Below are positions 22,625 through 33,702 of a DNA stretch of 64,000 nucleotides, piece after piece. Within the stretch, counting starts at the first letter, position 1, and every line of letters starts with the position of its first letter. A program made the translations under genes and the position numbers. The notes beneath the pieces are model-generated. The model did no database searches and was not told the origin of the DNA. It saw only the letters and a program-made list of their open reading frames with translations. Source of the stretch: Isoetes taiwanensis (lineage: Eukaryota > Streptophyta > Lycopodiopsida > Isoetales > Isoetaceae). Location: positions 62,001 to 126,000 of the forward strand of contig JAJEKV010000394.1 in the NCBI GenBank assembly GCA_021234155.1, given 5' to 3'.

Positions 22625-23870
22625 ATGTTGGATAATCTAGGGGAATATTCATAGAATCTAAGGGAATCTAAGAGAATCTATGTAATCTAGAGGAATCTTG
22701 GGATAATCTTTGAAAGTCGAGGGAATCTCAAGAGAATCTTAAGGAATCTATGGGAATCTCAAAAGAATCTAGGGGAATCTAAGAAAGCTTCAAAAAAGGT
22801 TTACTAGTCGAGGGAAATATTGATGGGATCTTAGAGATCTAAGGGGATATTCATAAAACTTAAGGGAATCTAGGAGAATCTACATAGAATCTTGGAGAAT
22901 CTAAATGAATCTTCAAATAATCTTTGAAAATCTAGAGGAATCTTTATAGAACATTAAAAATGTAGGGGGATCTTTGTGGAATCTTAGGGAATCGCGAGAG
23001 ATTCCAAGGGATCTAGGGGAACTTTTGACAGTAAGTGTGTTCTACAGGGGAATCTTCATAGAATCTAAGGGAATCTAGAAGAATCTACTTGGAATCTTGG
23101 AGAATCTAGAGGAATCTTAGGATAATATTTGGAAATCTAAGGAAATCTTAAGAGAATATTTAAGAATCTAAAGGAATCTAGAGGAATCTTGGGACAACCT
23201 TTGGAATCAAGAAAATGTGAAGAGAATCTTAAGGAATCTATGGGAATCAAAAGAATATAGGGGAATCTAAGAGAATCTGCAAAAAATATTTGAGAATCTA
23301 GGGGAATCTCGATGGAATCTTAGAGAATCTATTGGAATCTTGATAGAATCTAAGGGAATCTAGGAGAATCTACATATAATCTTAAGGAATCTAAAGGAAT
23401 CTTCAGATTGTAGAACCTTAGGAATCTAGGGGATGTTTATGGAATTTTAGGGAATTTAGGGGGAGTCCAAGGGGATCTAGGGGAATCTTTGATACTAGGT
23501 GTGTTCTACAGGGGGATCTTCATAGAATCTAAGGAAATCTTGAAGAATCTACAAGGAATCTTGAGGAATCTTAAGATAATCTATGGGAATCTAGGGGAAT
23601 CTCAAGAGAATCTTAAAAGGAATCTCAGGGAATCCTCATAAAATCTTTGAGTATCTAAAGAATCTTGGTGGAATCTTGGAGAATCTCTATAGAATCTTCA
23701 TCGCATGACTTTAAATTTGATTTCTACTCGAATTTGTACAATTCCTTGAGGAATAATCCTCGGATCTTGGGGAATATAAGCGAACATTGATGGAATCTCA
23801 TAGTATCTAGAGAATGTTTTCTAGAGTCTTGAAGAATCTAGGAGAATCTTTATAGGATCTTCGTTGGAAG
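22625..23870. repeat. GAATCT-type minisatellite array
   Basis: More than 90 degenerate units of the form GAATCTnnGG(A), spaced 9-13 bases apart, fill about 1.25 kb. A higher-order block starting near GTGTTCTACAGGGGAATC (about 23,037) recurs near 23,502. The same unit type is found in repeat copies A-E (for example 34,215-34,290), linking E3 with that family. Confidence 0.9.
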
Positions 23871-23928
23871 GCACTACATTTGGCTTCTAGTCGAATTTGT
23901 ACAGTCCCTCATAGTACAATAACTTGTA

Positions 23929-24160
23929 TATATATATATATCCCTTATCATAATATATATATATATATATATACACAAATTTATGCCGGGGCCGGGCTAC
24001 CATGCACCCCCAGGAGTCGAACCAAAGGTGGATGAGTGGCGCCCATGGTGTAGAGAGCATCGATCTTGAGGGGATCGGTGCTCCATCTACACCACAGGCA
24101 TGAGATGGATGGAGTGTTTTTTTTTTTTTTTTTTTTTTTTTTTTTGGGTACGCACCTTGT
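23929..24160 (-). other. Helitron 3' flank: (TA)n, TGCACCCCC motif, hairpin, poly-T
   Basis: Following the end of E3 there is a (TA)n tract to 23,972, then ACACAAATTTATGCCGGGGC and CCATGCACCCCCAGGAGTC. A related TGCACCCC block stands beyond the 5' end of the Helitron gene at 30,048-30,080 and another at 34,949-34,980. On the minus strand TGGTTCGACTCC (24,005-24,016) equals a Pol III box B. Positions 24,117-24,145 are an unbroken run of T. Confidence 0.5.
24047..24093. repeat. Imperfect hairpin next to Helitron 3' end
   Basis: GGTGTAGAGAGCATCGATC and GATCGGTGCTCCATCTACACC pair over about 19 positions with two small bulges around an 8-base loop. Helitron 3' termini usually carry a short subterminal hairpin; this one is longer and no CTRR end follows directly, so the link is tentative. 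Confidence 0.6.
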
Positions 24161-26691
24161 TTATGGAAGTAGTTCCTTGTAGACGACGTTGGTTGTAGTC
24201 TTGCTGGTGTTGGACTCGTCAAGAAGGATCAGCACATCATCTTTTTTTTTCTGGCGTGTGAGTCTTTGTGTATAGTTGTCCGGTGTGTGAAGACTTGGGT
24301 TCGTGGGTCGAGGACTATTTTGTCGAGTGAGTCAGGCAGGTGTGGAATGTTGTCGAATATGCGGGTCGTAGTAGTGGTAGTTGTCGTCGTGGATTGTCCG
24401 GGGCGGTTATGCAGGTTGGTGGAAGAAGTCGGCGGGATATGGGGTGTATGTTTCCCACGTCTTTGTGGTTGGCCTGTTAGGAGTCGGCGGTCCGCGAATT
24501 TGGCATGCATTGAGCATACCATTACCACGGCATTTTTCACGAGTCCTCTGTCTTTGTCTAATGTTTTTGTGATGTGGCATATGGTATTGGGCTTTAGTTG
24601 GAGTTCGTGTTGTGGAAGCATTTGGGTGCTTGTAGCCGTTGAGGAAGTCTGTTTGTCGCCATTGGATGGTCCTCGATGGTGCGGTCATTTTTACGTGAGC
24701 CCTGTCGACGCTAAAGTAGCCGTAGTTTGCCAAGATCATTCGTATGATTTCGATGTTGAACTTCGTCGGCGGGGATGTTCTTCGGAGATAAGAATGCTCT
24801 CTTCTCGCATATGGCAGGTTCTAGCAATATATATGCGTTATACAGGAAGTTGATGGCGTCCTCTATTTTGGTTGTTGTCTTGAATAGTGTTAGTGGAATG
24901 TCATTGAGTAGACGGCCCTCTCCGATGTCATCAACGAATCATTATGAGGTGCAGGTGTATTTGCATTTCTTCTTGGTTCGTTGAGCTCTAGGACTTGAAG
25001 TGGTTCCACAGTGGGAGGAGATGATGGATCGTTTATTGTTCTTTGTTTTTCCTCCTCGTTTGACGGCCAGGGGCGTCTGTCTAAAATCACCGGCCGCTAT
25101 AAGCGGTTTTCCTCGAATGGGTGGCTATGCTGTTATGTTCTGTAGGAGGACGTCGACTGCCTCTATGACTGCTTTGTTTGCCATGGGAAACTCGTCCCAT
25201 ATGATTGCCGTTGCGGTGTTGATCAGTAGGGCCCTTGGGGAATGTGGGTCAAGTAGCGAATGGATTCCGATATTGTTGTCGATGGCCGGGTATTTGAAAG
25301 AGAGAGTGTGCGAGTTCTCCCGGTATTGCAGATGATGCTAATGCCTTGTAGTGGCGCATGGTAGGATTATTTGGTTGAGTCCTCGTATGTAGAGACATAT
25401 GGCATTCATGCGTATGTTTTCGGTTCGGCTTTTCCGCATACCACGAAGATTGGGGCTGGGGAGTTATTGTTGTTGATAAGTTTGCATATGTATGTGTAGA
25501 TCGAGGCCTGGTTTTGGTTCATGGTCTCGACATGGTTGAGCTCTTTGTAAGGTCTTGCTTTCGTGGTCGGGGAATTTGGTGAGCTCATTACGTACTTCTG
25601 CGCATGGGATGTTGTCTTGTGGCGGAACCAAAGCCGATGTTGGTTCCGTCTTTGGATCAAGATGTTGTTGATGGCTAGGAGGCTTTCATTCTTTGGCGGT
25701 GATTGGTTTTCAGGTATTGTTGTAGGAAGTCGGCTATCATGTGGTCTTGGAATGTTTCCCATAGTTGAAGTGCTGGTCCAGAATCTAGTATTAGTAATGC
25801 GAATAGGAATCGTAGTTGTGACGGGGTCTGTAGGCATGAGATTGCCTCTGCATGACATTATGGCTTCGGTTCTTTGGTGCAATTAATCCCATGGCTGGCG
25901 GTTTCTTGATATGTTTCGTTTCTGGATTTCGGTCGTGAATTTTGAGTTAGGCCCCAAGATCGTGCGGCTTTGTGGAGTAGGATTAGTCTAAGGTAGAAGG
26001 GCTCTCCAACCTTTGGAAGTAGTAGTCGTATTCTCTGATTAAGCGGCCTCTTGTTCTTTTCGTGGATGATGTTTTGGGTTGTGCTGCGGCTTTTGCTCTA
26101 GATGGTCGGTGGGCTTGAGGACAATGCCCGGTACGTATGTAGTGGAAGTGTATTGTTCGTTATACTCGATGTAGGTAACGGGTCAAACTTGGGAGCAAGC
26201 GGTCGTAGGGAAATATCATCTAACGAGGGAGATTAGGTGTTTGTGGATGTGTTTAAAGCGGTTTACATTTGTGCCCTTCTAGATGTAGGGGAGGCACTTT
26301 ACGGAGGGGTGTTTTTTTAGGTCATGTGGTAGGACATGATTCTCCATGTGGCTTCCATGGATGATAGATATCGTCTTGAGAAATATAATCTTGGATTTCA
26401 TTTTTTGCGATTTGTGATCACTAGTGTGTGCCGTGATGACGGATGGTTTGAGATGTTTGTGCTCGGTGTGTGCTTTGCACGATCGATGTGAAAACGAGCC
26501 GTGTCAAAAGCCTTTGTATATGTAGCCGTAAAGGTATGCGAATATATGCCGCGATCGATGCGACGTCGACATAGACATGGCAGTCCATTTCTCTCAATAG
26601 AAATGGGATGTCGCGGAACGACGTTCCGCGTCTTCTTCGTTTGGCCCCACGTATTATGCGTATCCCTTTTCATCGATGTGTGTTGTTGGGT
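24161..26691 (-). pseudogene. Helitron: end of Rep and Pif1-type helicase, frameshifted
   Basis: Continuation of the Rep exon upstream on this strand. Recognisable blocks in order: CHVYVDVASIAA then, one frame over, FAYLYGYIYKG (26,509-26,585), the tyrosine motif region of Helitron Rep; LNxNQ-type helicase start with a damaged Walker A (FVVCGKAEPKTY, 25,407-25,450); motif II IIWDEFPMANK (25,171-25,205); motif III AAGDFRQTPL (25,067-25,095); LPQHELQLKPN and LDKDRGLVKNAVVMV (24,520-24,621); motif VI remnant QVFTH; and a family-like tail DDVLILLDE to YKELLP and TAA at 24,161-24,163. The blocks lie in changing frames with stops between, so the helicase is not encoded as written. All conserved blocks are in the right order and spacing, so little sequence has been lost. 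Base shifts may be decay or assembly indels. Confidence 0.85.
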
Positions 26692-28441
26692 TCAACGGTT
26701 TTGGGTAGTTGTAGCAGCATTTGTTGTTTTCCTTGAGGCAACGCGTCTACCGTGTAATACGTGGATCATGTATTTCTCAACCAGTGCTCGGAGTGTGGGG
26801 TCCTTTGGTAGTTCGGCAGATATTAGATTATCGATCATGTCTATTGGGATCTCATGCTCTGTCTTTACAACGATGTGTCCATGGGGTAGTCCACGTTTTT
26901 GGAATTCAATGACATGCATCATGTAAGATATGGGTCCGAGATACTTTCGGATAATATTCTTTGCGTGTTGGACTCTCTCGTGGCACGCTCGGACAACAAC
27001 AGTAGGGTTGTCAGATGCGTTTTGGCCGGGGTGTAGTTTATGTTTTATTTCTGGCCAGGCTGGGTTGGTTGTCATAGTTATGAAGAAGCTCGGTCTTCCT
27101 TTGACCCTTGCGAGCGCAAGGGCGTCTGCTACTTGGACGGTGCACCATTGTCTGGAGCCCAGGAAGGATGCTGGGAGAGTTTTGTAATGCGAATTGTCGT
27201 CCTCGTCGTCGATGAAATCATCCTCATGCTGTGTTAGATTTCGTCGATACCCCTCAGTTGCAATGTAGTTGAGACACTCTTCTTCGACTCTAGAGTACAT
27301 GTCAACCAGGTACTCACCGCACAATCGGCCTAATTGTGAAAAGCGAGGCTCGTGAAGTAGTCTAGTTCGGTACCAGTCTATTTGGGACATTTTTTGGTCA
27401 TTATGTGGGTGCCATCCTAATGTGCCATGTGGGAAGAACAATGGGTATTGAAGTGGTTCATATGTAGGATCGAGGATACTTAGGAATACAGGATTATGGT
27501 CGTGCCGCATCCAGACCATTGCAGTTCTGGGTTTTATAGTAATGCTATTGTTGGCGTGGACAATAGCAGCTATTTCATCTGATGTGGAGGGGTCTGCGAG
27601 CATAAGTCTCGTGGGCATGGGGTGTAGTTCTTTTACTGTTTTCAGTTCATTAACGTATGGATTGATGGCATTCAAGACTGTGGCAACTTGCATAATCCAT
27701 GTGGATGGCAGTTGCATATTAGCAGCAATAGTATGCCTCATTGAGTTGTCGTATATGTACCAATGAAGGGTGCTCGTAGGTATGTCTGCAGATAGGAGCC
27801 GATGGTATGTACGGCCCATAATTGCAACAGATGACGGCATTTTGAGGTCCATGAAATCACCCTCCACGCCGAGGGCAGTGAAACAGAACAAATTATTTAT
27901 GACACGCGATTTGTTAGAAAACTCGTGGATCGAGTAAAGTTGCTCTAGGGTTTGCGGCAGAGGTTCGAGAGATGGTAGTAGGCGGCGACCATTGTTGCAA
28001 CAAAACGACATGTTTTCGGAGTTAAGTAAGTCAATGTGGCATATGCTGCATTTTTTTGTCCATTTCAGTGGTTCGTCTCCTTCGGGCTTTATGTCTTGTT
28101 GCATCATATCTATTTGGTCTTGCCAGTGCCGAGCTGCAGTGTTCCAATTTGATGTGTTGACGCTAATGACAGCACTTTGGTTGTTTTGTTCTATGGAGGC
28201 CATACTCGATATGGCCTCCATGGAACTTGGACTCATATTTTTATGACACAGATTGGTCTTCTGCTTGTTTATTGGACCAACTGAGAATGGATCTATTGAG
28301 CATGCTGGTATCTGTTTTATTGCTGAGGTAGCAATTTTCTTCGATCTTTTTTGGGCTTCATAGTCTCGACGGTATTTGCGACGTCTAAGGATCTTGGCTA
28401 TTTCATCGTTAGGAAGGCCTTCTAGATTGGCTGGAGATAGC
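26692..28441 (-). CDS. Helitron Rep (Helitron_like_N) large exon
   Basis: One open exon of about 582 codons, the longest coding stretch in the window. It enters from an acceptor (CTATAATAG at 28,442-28,450) in phase 2, begins with a basic segment (ILRRRKYRRDYEAQKRSKK), and runs through a zinc-finger-like CSICHIDLL..FCC segment and YPLFFPHGTLGW to the Helitron N domain. The HUH endonuclease motif is GLPHGHIVV (26,868-26,895), preceded by VIEFQKRG; PSFFITMTTNPAWPE is the family's FVTFTCNPxWPE block. Rep nicks and joins single-stranded DNA in rolling-circle transposition. The frame stops at 26,692-26,694 where the family continues (VEKYMIHVLHG), so this is a truncated reading of a larger Rep/helicase. 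Exons 28,917-29,821 lie upstream. Confidence 0.9.
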
Positions 28442-28916
28442 CTATTATAGATACGATGAAAAAATCGTCAATCAGATGTGATAAGGTTTTCTATTTATCA
28501 ATCAAACATGGTGTTAAACATCTATTAATCAGATGTAGAATGATTTAGTACATATAGGTCGGCTACGTATGGCTTGGTATCGATCGAATGTTTACTAAAA
28601 CATACGCCAATTCCTATATTAGTGTCGGATTTTTATCAACAACACCATCAGAAACTAGGATATGAATTAGTAAAACATTCTCACAACCAACCGATAATGA
28701 TTACAACATACACTTTTTACCGACACGTGGCGTGGCGAGGCCAACAATGACACCAAGTGAGGGAACGTACTTGTCAACGAAGGTTTAAAAGTAATTTTTG
28801 TAGTAACCTTTGGCTTGCTAAGCTGCTAAAATCTATCTTTGTGTTATATCTGAAGATACTATACTCATAATAAATAAATGTCTGAGAATTTGGACCAATA
28901 TAAAATATGTGCTAAC
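28442..28916 (-). other. Intron before the Rep exon
   Basis: A 475-bp AT-rich interval, with donor AAG/GTTAGC at its upstream end (28,916) and acceptor ATAG at 28,442-28,443. It contains no recognisable feature. Confidence 0.6.
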
Positions 28917-29821
28917 CTTGGACGGCCTCTTTTCTTTGTGTTTGTGGTACGCTCTTCATCCTCAATGTCGGGGAGGTGTATTTTTTGTTTTCTTGTTTGA
29001 ATTTGAATGGCCATTCATTTCCATTTGAATATGTGATTAGGGATATATCCTTTTGTATCAATGAGGTTAAAAGCATAGAAATGTCATACTCATAATAAAT
29101 AAATATATAGAATTTGAACAAATGCAAGATTGATCTTGACCTTAGATGACTTTTTTTAGATACTGTTGATAATTTCTCTTTGTGCTCAAGGTCAACATTT
29201 CCGTGCTCTTGTTTACCGTCTACTTTTGGACAATCAGTCCTGTTAGATTCAAACATTCTATTAGTAATATTATGTACATTGGTACATTCACCAAGATTTA
29301 GATTTGTGATTTGCACCTGGAAGCTTCAAGATCCGTATGGCAATTTTGCAATTTCTCACTGTTGTAACCAAATGATGAAAACATCATTTTAGTTTATCAC
29401 GTTTCCAGAATATCAAATTGCGTAATTGCTTACCTAGGAATCTTCTTCAGTTTTTTTCGAGCATAGTACTTTTGTTGTCGCGTACGGTGTCCTAAAACTT
29501 TTGTGGTCTCATTGCATATAGTATCACTTGAACCAAGTACAGGCAATCTATTAGAAGTTAAATGTTAGAAACCCTAATGAAATAACAAAATGAAAAATTA
29601 AACAAAATATGGGTATTAAATTGTGACAACCTTGGGCGACCCTTTCTTTTTTGCATTGGTTCATTTCGAGCATGTTGATCTTCACCATCATAGCTTTCTA
29701 ATGCTTGAACCCTAATAATGATTATAAAAAAATCACACAACATTAGATTAGTTTATTGTATTGTTTAGCGACTATAAAATGTTGTGATAGTCAATTTATA
29801 CCTGGGACGCTTAGGTGACAT
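28917..29821 (-). CDS. Helitron N-terminal exons 1-5 with AT-hook-like segments
   Basis: Predicted exons: 29,802-29,821 (ATG, MSPKRPR), 29,631-29,711, 29,434-29,547, 29,141-29,323 and 28,917-28,991. Exon lengths 81, 114, 183 and 75 are all multiples of three. Every junction splits an Arg codon as AG/N (phase 2) with donors xAG/GT, and the frame joins the Rep exon without a stop. Exons end in basic tails: QKRKGRPR (exon 2), KKLKKIPR (exon 3), SKKSHLR (exon 4), KKRGRPR (exon 5). The RGRP/KGRP cores are AT-hook-like DNA-binding motifs. The acceptor of exon 4 (GAAG at 29,324) is weak. I infer a DNA-binding N-terminal extension of the Helitron protein. Agreement of phase across five exons makes chance unlikely, although no transcript is available. 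Confidence 0.7.
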
Positions 29822-30124
29822 GTTGATCACTTGCTGGTATTTCCAATCTTGGTTTTATTTGAGCAAATTTGATCTTGGACAATACTCCCAGACACAATAT
29901 TCTCCAACTTCTTGATTAATGCTGCATGTGAAAGAACAAATATTAAAGCATATAATCTAGCAAGAGCTATGCGTATTAGGAAAAAGCTATATGCATTGTT
30001 ATTTACTGCCATATGTAAGATCAAGGGCACAAAGCAGATCTTTTTTTTCCATCGGGCCGGCGCTCTGTGCACCCCTTCTAAGTTTCAAAAATTGTACTTT
30101 CCAAGTGCTTAAGGCTCAAATAAA
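29822..30124 (-). promoter_or_regulatory. Helitron gene 5' flank
   Basis: Upstream of the ATG. On the minus strand, GGGGTGCACAGAGCGCCGGC (about 30,049-30,077) resembles the block GGGGGTGCATGGTAGCCCGG (about 23,990-24,012) beyond the gene's 3' end, in the same orientation. These may be related terminal sequences of the element. No TC 5' terminus could be fixed. Confidence 0.35.
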
Positions 30125-30210
30125 GATTTGATGATGGGCATTTGTAAAAATGTACATATCAAATAAATATTTGATGCTGGGCATTTGTAAAAATGTACAT
30201 ATCAATCTAC
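30125..30210. repeat. 43-bp tandem duplication
   Basis: GGGCATTTGTAAAAATGTAC occurs at 30,136 and 30,179; adjoining TTTGATG(A/C)T is also duplicated. Confidence 0.85.
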
Positions 30211-32405
30211 GAACATGTGTACCTCCCTTTTATTCTAAATAGTCCATCATTATTTTGCAAGTTACTGATTACTAATGATAGCAGTGCATTATGGATGTCA
30301 TGAATACATAAGATCTCTAATGTTAAGATCAATAGGTAAGCAGCTGAAACTATATCCAAAAAAAAAGAGGATGTACGAATGAGCTTTATTGCACTATGAA
30401 ATAATAAAAAGAGTCAAAGTTGTAGATATGGACAATACTTTGCAAAAAATGAATAGATTTTTGTTAGCAGAATGCCTGCAGATAATCTAAATTCCACTTA
30501 AGTACAATATATTTGCATGAACATTAGGTGCCTTCATGTTTCATTAATGTTGATTATTCGATGTTGGTTTCAATTTGCCGTTGCAAAATAATGCAATCAC
30601 ATAATATGTTGACATATAGGAGACTGAGCGTCTACCGAACCAACAGATTTCTGAACTCGAAGTGTGAATTCTGTTATGCTGCAAGGTTTTCTAGCCATCT
30701 TTATCTCCAGCTTTTCATGGAGAGAAACTTAAGGTATTAATCTCTCTTCTATTCTTCTGGTGGGTACCATGGCAAAGTGCACCTTGGAGATGGTTGAAAA
30801 TTGGGAGCAGCCTATTGAGAAACAGGGTTCAGACTTCAGAGATAAAAATTGAGGTTTTAGAGCAGCTCAAATGTCTGACTGCAGATGTGGTTTTTGAACT
30901 TTTGTGTTCCCTGGGACTGCAAATCTAAGTCTGCCTAAATTTCACCCTGGTTGCATTCAATCGTTGCTCCTCTGGTTAAACAGGGCTCGACCACCATCCT
31001 GGCTTCCTGCTGCATCCGTAGGTGTGCGTTATAAATGTCTAAGAAAAAATTAAGCTCAATCACCACCATACCGAGTGGCACTCATTACTGGGAAGCCTGT
31101 TGTACAGTGGGAATTCAGATAGTACAGAGGATTTTTATGCTGTGGGCAGAGATGAAAAAGATTGGGCCAATCTGTAGGCAGAACAAAAAACCTTTTTGCA
31201 TCTCGAACTAGCCTAAAGAAGGCAATAAAAAAATTTCATACCGGCATATCTTTTCTGAATTATTTGAACTAGAACTGCGTGCAACCATTGGCTTGCTGGG
31301 TCTCACGGCCATATTGCCGTCTGTCCGCTATTCTTTTATTTTATACACCACGGCCTACTGCACAATCTCGCATTCAGGCACTCGAGGCCGGACATGATGA
31401 GCTTGGCCGAGGTCGCATGGCCGAGATTCCATCATTCAATCCAAAATTTGGGGCCATATAGATGTTGAGACAGTGACTCATGGCGAGTTTGGAACTATAA
31501 GGCCATAACATCTTTGTATTGTTCATTTGAATGTTTGAGATCCGGCCCTCTTTGCCTCCAAATGCGGGCTGTTTTGCCTTTCAATCACGCAAATGCAGCG
31601 GACCGCGCTGTGAAACCCTTCATTGAGATCACGGAGAGGTTTGTGCCTTCAAATTTAATTACTGTTTGCCCTTGAATCGAACACATTAATGAAGCTTTGT
31701 CTTTTGGAACTAAGAGAATAAGCGGGATAATCGAAGGCAACTCCGGCAACCCATGGGCATAGCGTAGTACTAATTTGCAGGCCCCAAAGCGAGCCCCCAT
31801 TGATTCACAATATCTTTATTGTCCTTAGATTTGAGATGGGCACTAATTTTGGTTTTAGAATACCTATTTGCGGGCTAGTTATCACGCCCAAGGTAAAATT
31901 GCTTGAAAAGCTTATCGTTTCAGAGGATTATGACTTGCAAAAAACAGAGAATATCATCTCAAAACAAACCTGTCTACCTCACGTTTTTGCCTGGACTTGC
32001 AGAATCGATTCATGGCTTTGCAGTTAAGGATTTCTAATCTGTAGGCATCGAATTATAATTCCGACCCTGTAAATCGATAGAGCCTTCTCAAAATTTATAC
32101 ATAACAGGCTCTATTCTCAGGAAAATTGATTTCCCCGGAGAGTTACACAGGCCGAATTTAAAGACAGCCGAGCTCCGCATGTTTTGGCCCATTAAATGAA
32201 ATGGGTTTGCAGTCAAGGACGTTTAATCTCTAGGTATAAAATCATAATTCCGACCTTACAAATCCATGGAGGGTTCTCAAAATTTTCTAAGCATGGATGA
32301 GGTGCTCATATTTTGAGCGATCACTGGAAGCAATTTTCAATTCAAAGCTTTAAAAAACTGAATACTAAAATTAAGGTAAGCATTGAACAGCAGAACTTAC
32401 CGGAG
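30211..32405. other. No recognised gene
   Basis: AT-rich DNA with short frames only. Related paragraphs with ATCATAATTCCGAC and CTCAAAATTT are seen at about 32,047-32,095 and 32,237-32,288, a diverged duplication of about 190 bp. Nothing coding is supported. Confidence 0.4.
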
Positions 32406-32411
32406 GTTTTT

Positions 32412-32520
32412 TTTTTGCACTGGACGCCGGCTTTGCCCTGCAAGGCGGTGCAGGAGTTCTGTTTTTTTCTTTGCACTGGGCGCCGGCTTTGCCCTGCAAG
32501 GCGGTGCAGGAGTTCTGCAA
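32412..32520. repeat. 56-bp tandem duplication, GC-rich
   Basis: GCACTGGACGCCGGCTTTGC at 32,417 recurs as GCACTGGGCGCCGGCTTTGC at 32,473, each followed by CCTGCAAGGCGGTGCAGGAG, which itself contains a CCTGCA/TGCAGG inverted pair. Confidence 0.9.
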
Positions 32521-33144
32521 GCACCATAACAAACGTACAATTTGGTTTCCTCAGTTTCCGAGCAAAATTTGCAACTCCCTCATGCCAAAATTGAAGTTTG
32601 GTTGGGCACCGGAATCAATTAAATTGAGGCCATAAAGGATTAAATAGTTTGACAATTCAAGCAAAAGATGCATTGGAATCAAAGGACTAAATGAGGCATA
32701 AGCAGAATTAGATCTGTTATCAAGGAAGGAAGGGACTCTGCAAGGAAAAAACAGGGGAGCAAGGCCCAGGATATGGAAATTTTCCAAACCGAAGCGAATT
32801 TAATAACTTACCGGAGGGTTTTTTTGAAGAGTCTAGAGTCCCAGGCCAGGTTGCTTGGCGCTCTGGGGAGTTACGCAACCACCATACTAAAAAGTTTAAC
32901 AATTTGGCTTGCAATTCCACGGAGGGAAGGTGCCTTACCTAGAGGGTGGCGAGCAGTGAGCGGTGCTTGGCTTAGGTGAGGCAAGCGCAGTAGCTAGATG
33001 AAGCAACGCAAATGCTGCAGTAAGGCCTTGATTGCTTAGGAAACAAATGGGTGTGTAGTCTCCGAAAAAAAAGGCCTAAAAGTCGGTATACATAATTCTA
33101 AAATACTTTTTTTTTAGCCCGGTTTTTAGTAATCATATATATAG

Positions 33145-33147
<3 letters not shown>
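32521..33147. other. No recognised gene
   Basis: A second CTTACCGGAGG..TTTTTTT block (32,809-32,826) resembles that at 32,397-32,416, so this piece belongs to the same local duplication. No gene is seen. Confidence 0.35.

Positions 33148-33206
<59 letters not shown>
33148..33206. repeat. (TA)n tract at left edge of repeat copy A
   Basis: About 58 bases of pure TA dinucleotides. Comparable tracts border the other repeat copies and elements in this window. Confidence 0.95.
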
Positions 33207-33209
<3 letters not shown>

Positions 33210-33702
33210 CTTATGTTTGTATATTTGTTCTTATGTTTATCCGGATCCCGGCCCGATTCGAGATCCTACGCCCACGTGGCTTTGGGGCGTATCCCACGGC
33301 TCGAGATGGCTTGGGGATTCTATATATATTCTATATAGAGCGATCCTACGGTCGAGGTTGATTTGACCACGATCGTTGGTTCGAGATCCCACTACCACGT
33401 TGCTTGGGGACACATCCCGGCCCGAGATGGCTTGGGAGTTTCTATATAGACTCTATGTAATCGATCCTACGGCCCAGGTTGCTCTTGATCCTGATCGTCG
33501 ATCCCGAGATCCTACGGCTCACGTTGCTTGGCACATATCTTACGGTCCACATGGCTTTGGGAATTATATGTAATAGATCCTACGGCTCATATTGCTTTTA
33601 TATGGTGAGATCTTGATCGTTGATCGATTCTAAGATCCTAAGGCTCATGTTGAATGCTTTCGTCCCTTAAAGGGAAGGCTTCTAAAATTTTTAATGTTAT
33701 TG

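Larger units (their letters stand above)
15231..23928 (+). mobile_element. Composite element E3, repeat-rich
   Basis: It starts in TATATATAAAATTATTAAGC and ends CATAGTACAATAACTTGTATA, both variants of the E1 and E2 termini. The start module holds GGCCGTCCAGATCTGAGATC and TGGATGAATGGCCCAGATG-type inverted pieces. The interior has a strongly purine-rich plus strand (15,560-19,900) with several generations of internal duplications, two promoter-like direct repeats 5.4 kb apart, and a GAATCT minisatellite (22,625-23,870). No domain was recognised on either strand. Confidence 0.45.

Noticed and set aside
22625-23870. Possible CRISPR-like array of regularly spaced short repeats
   Set aside because: Units are adjacent and degenerate without unique spacers, and the surroundings are plant nuclear DNA.
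24266-24853. Plus-strand open frame of 195 codons
   Set aside because: It is antisense to the Helitron helicase C-terminal blocks, which are clearly readable on the minus strand.
25563-26926. Plus-strand frames of 107 and 141 codons
   Set aside because: They are antisense shadows of the Helitron Rep/helicase gene.
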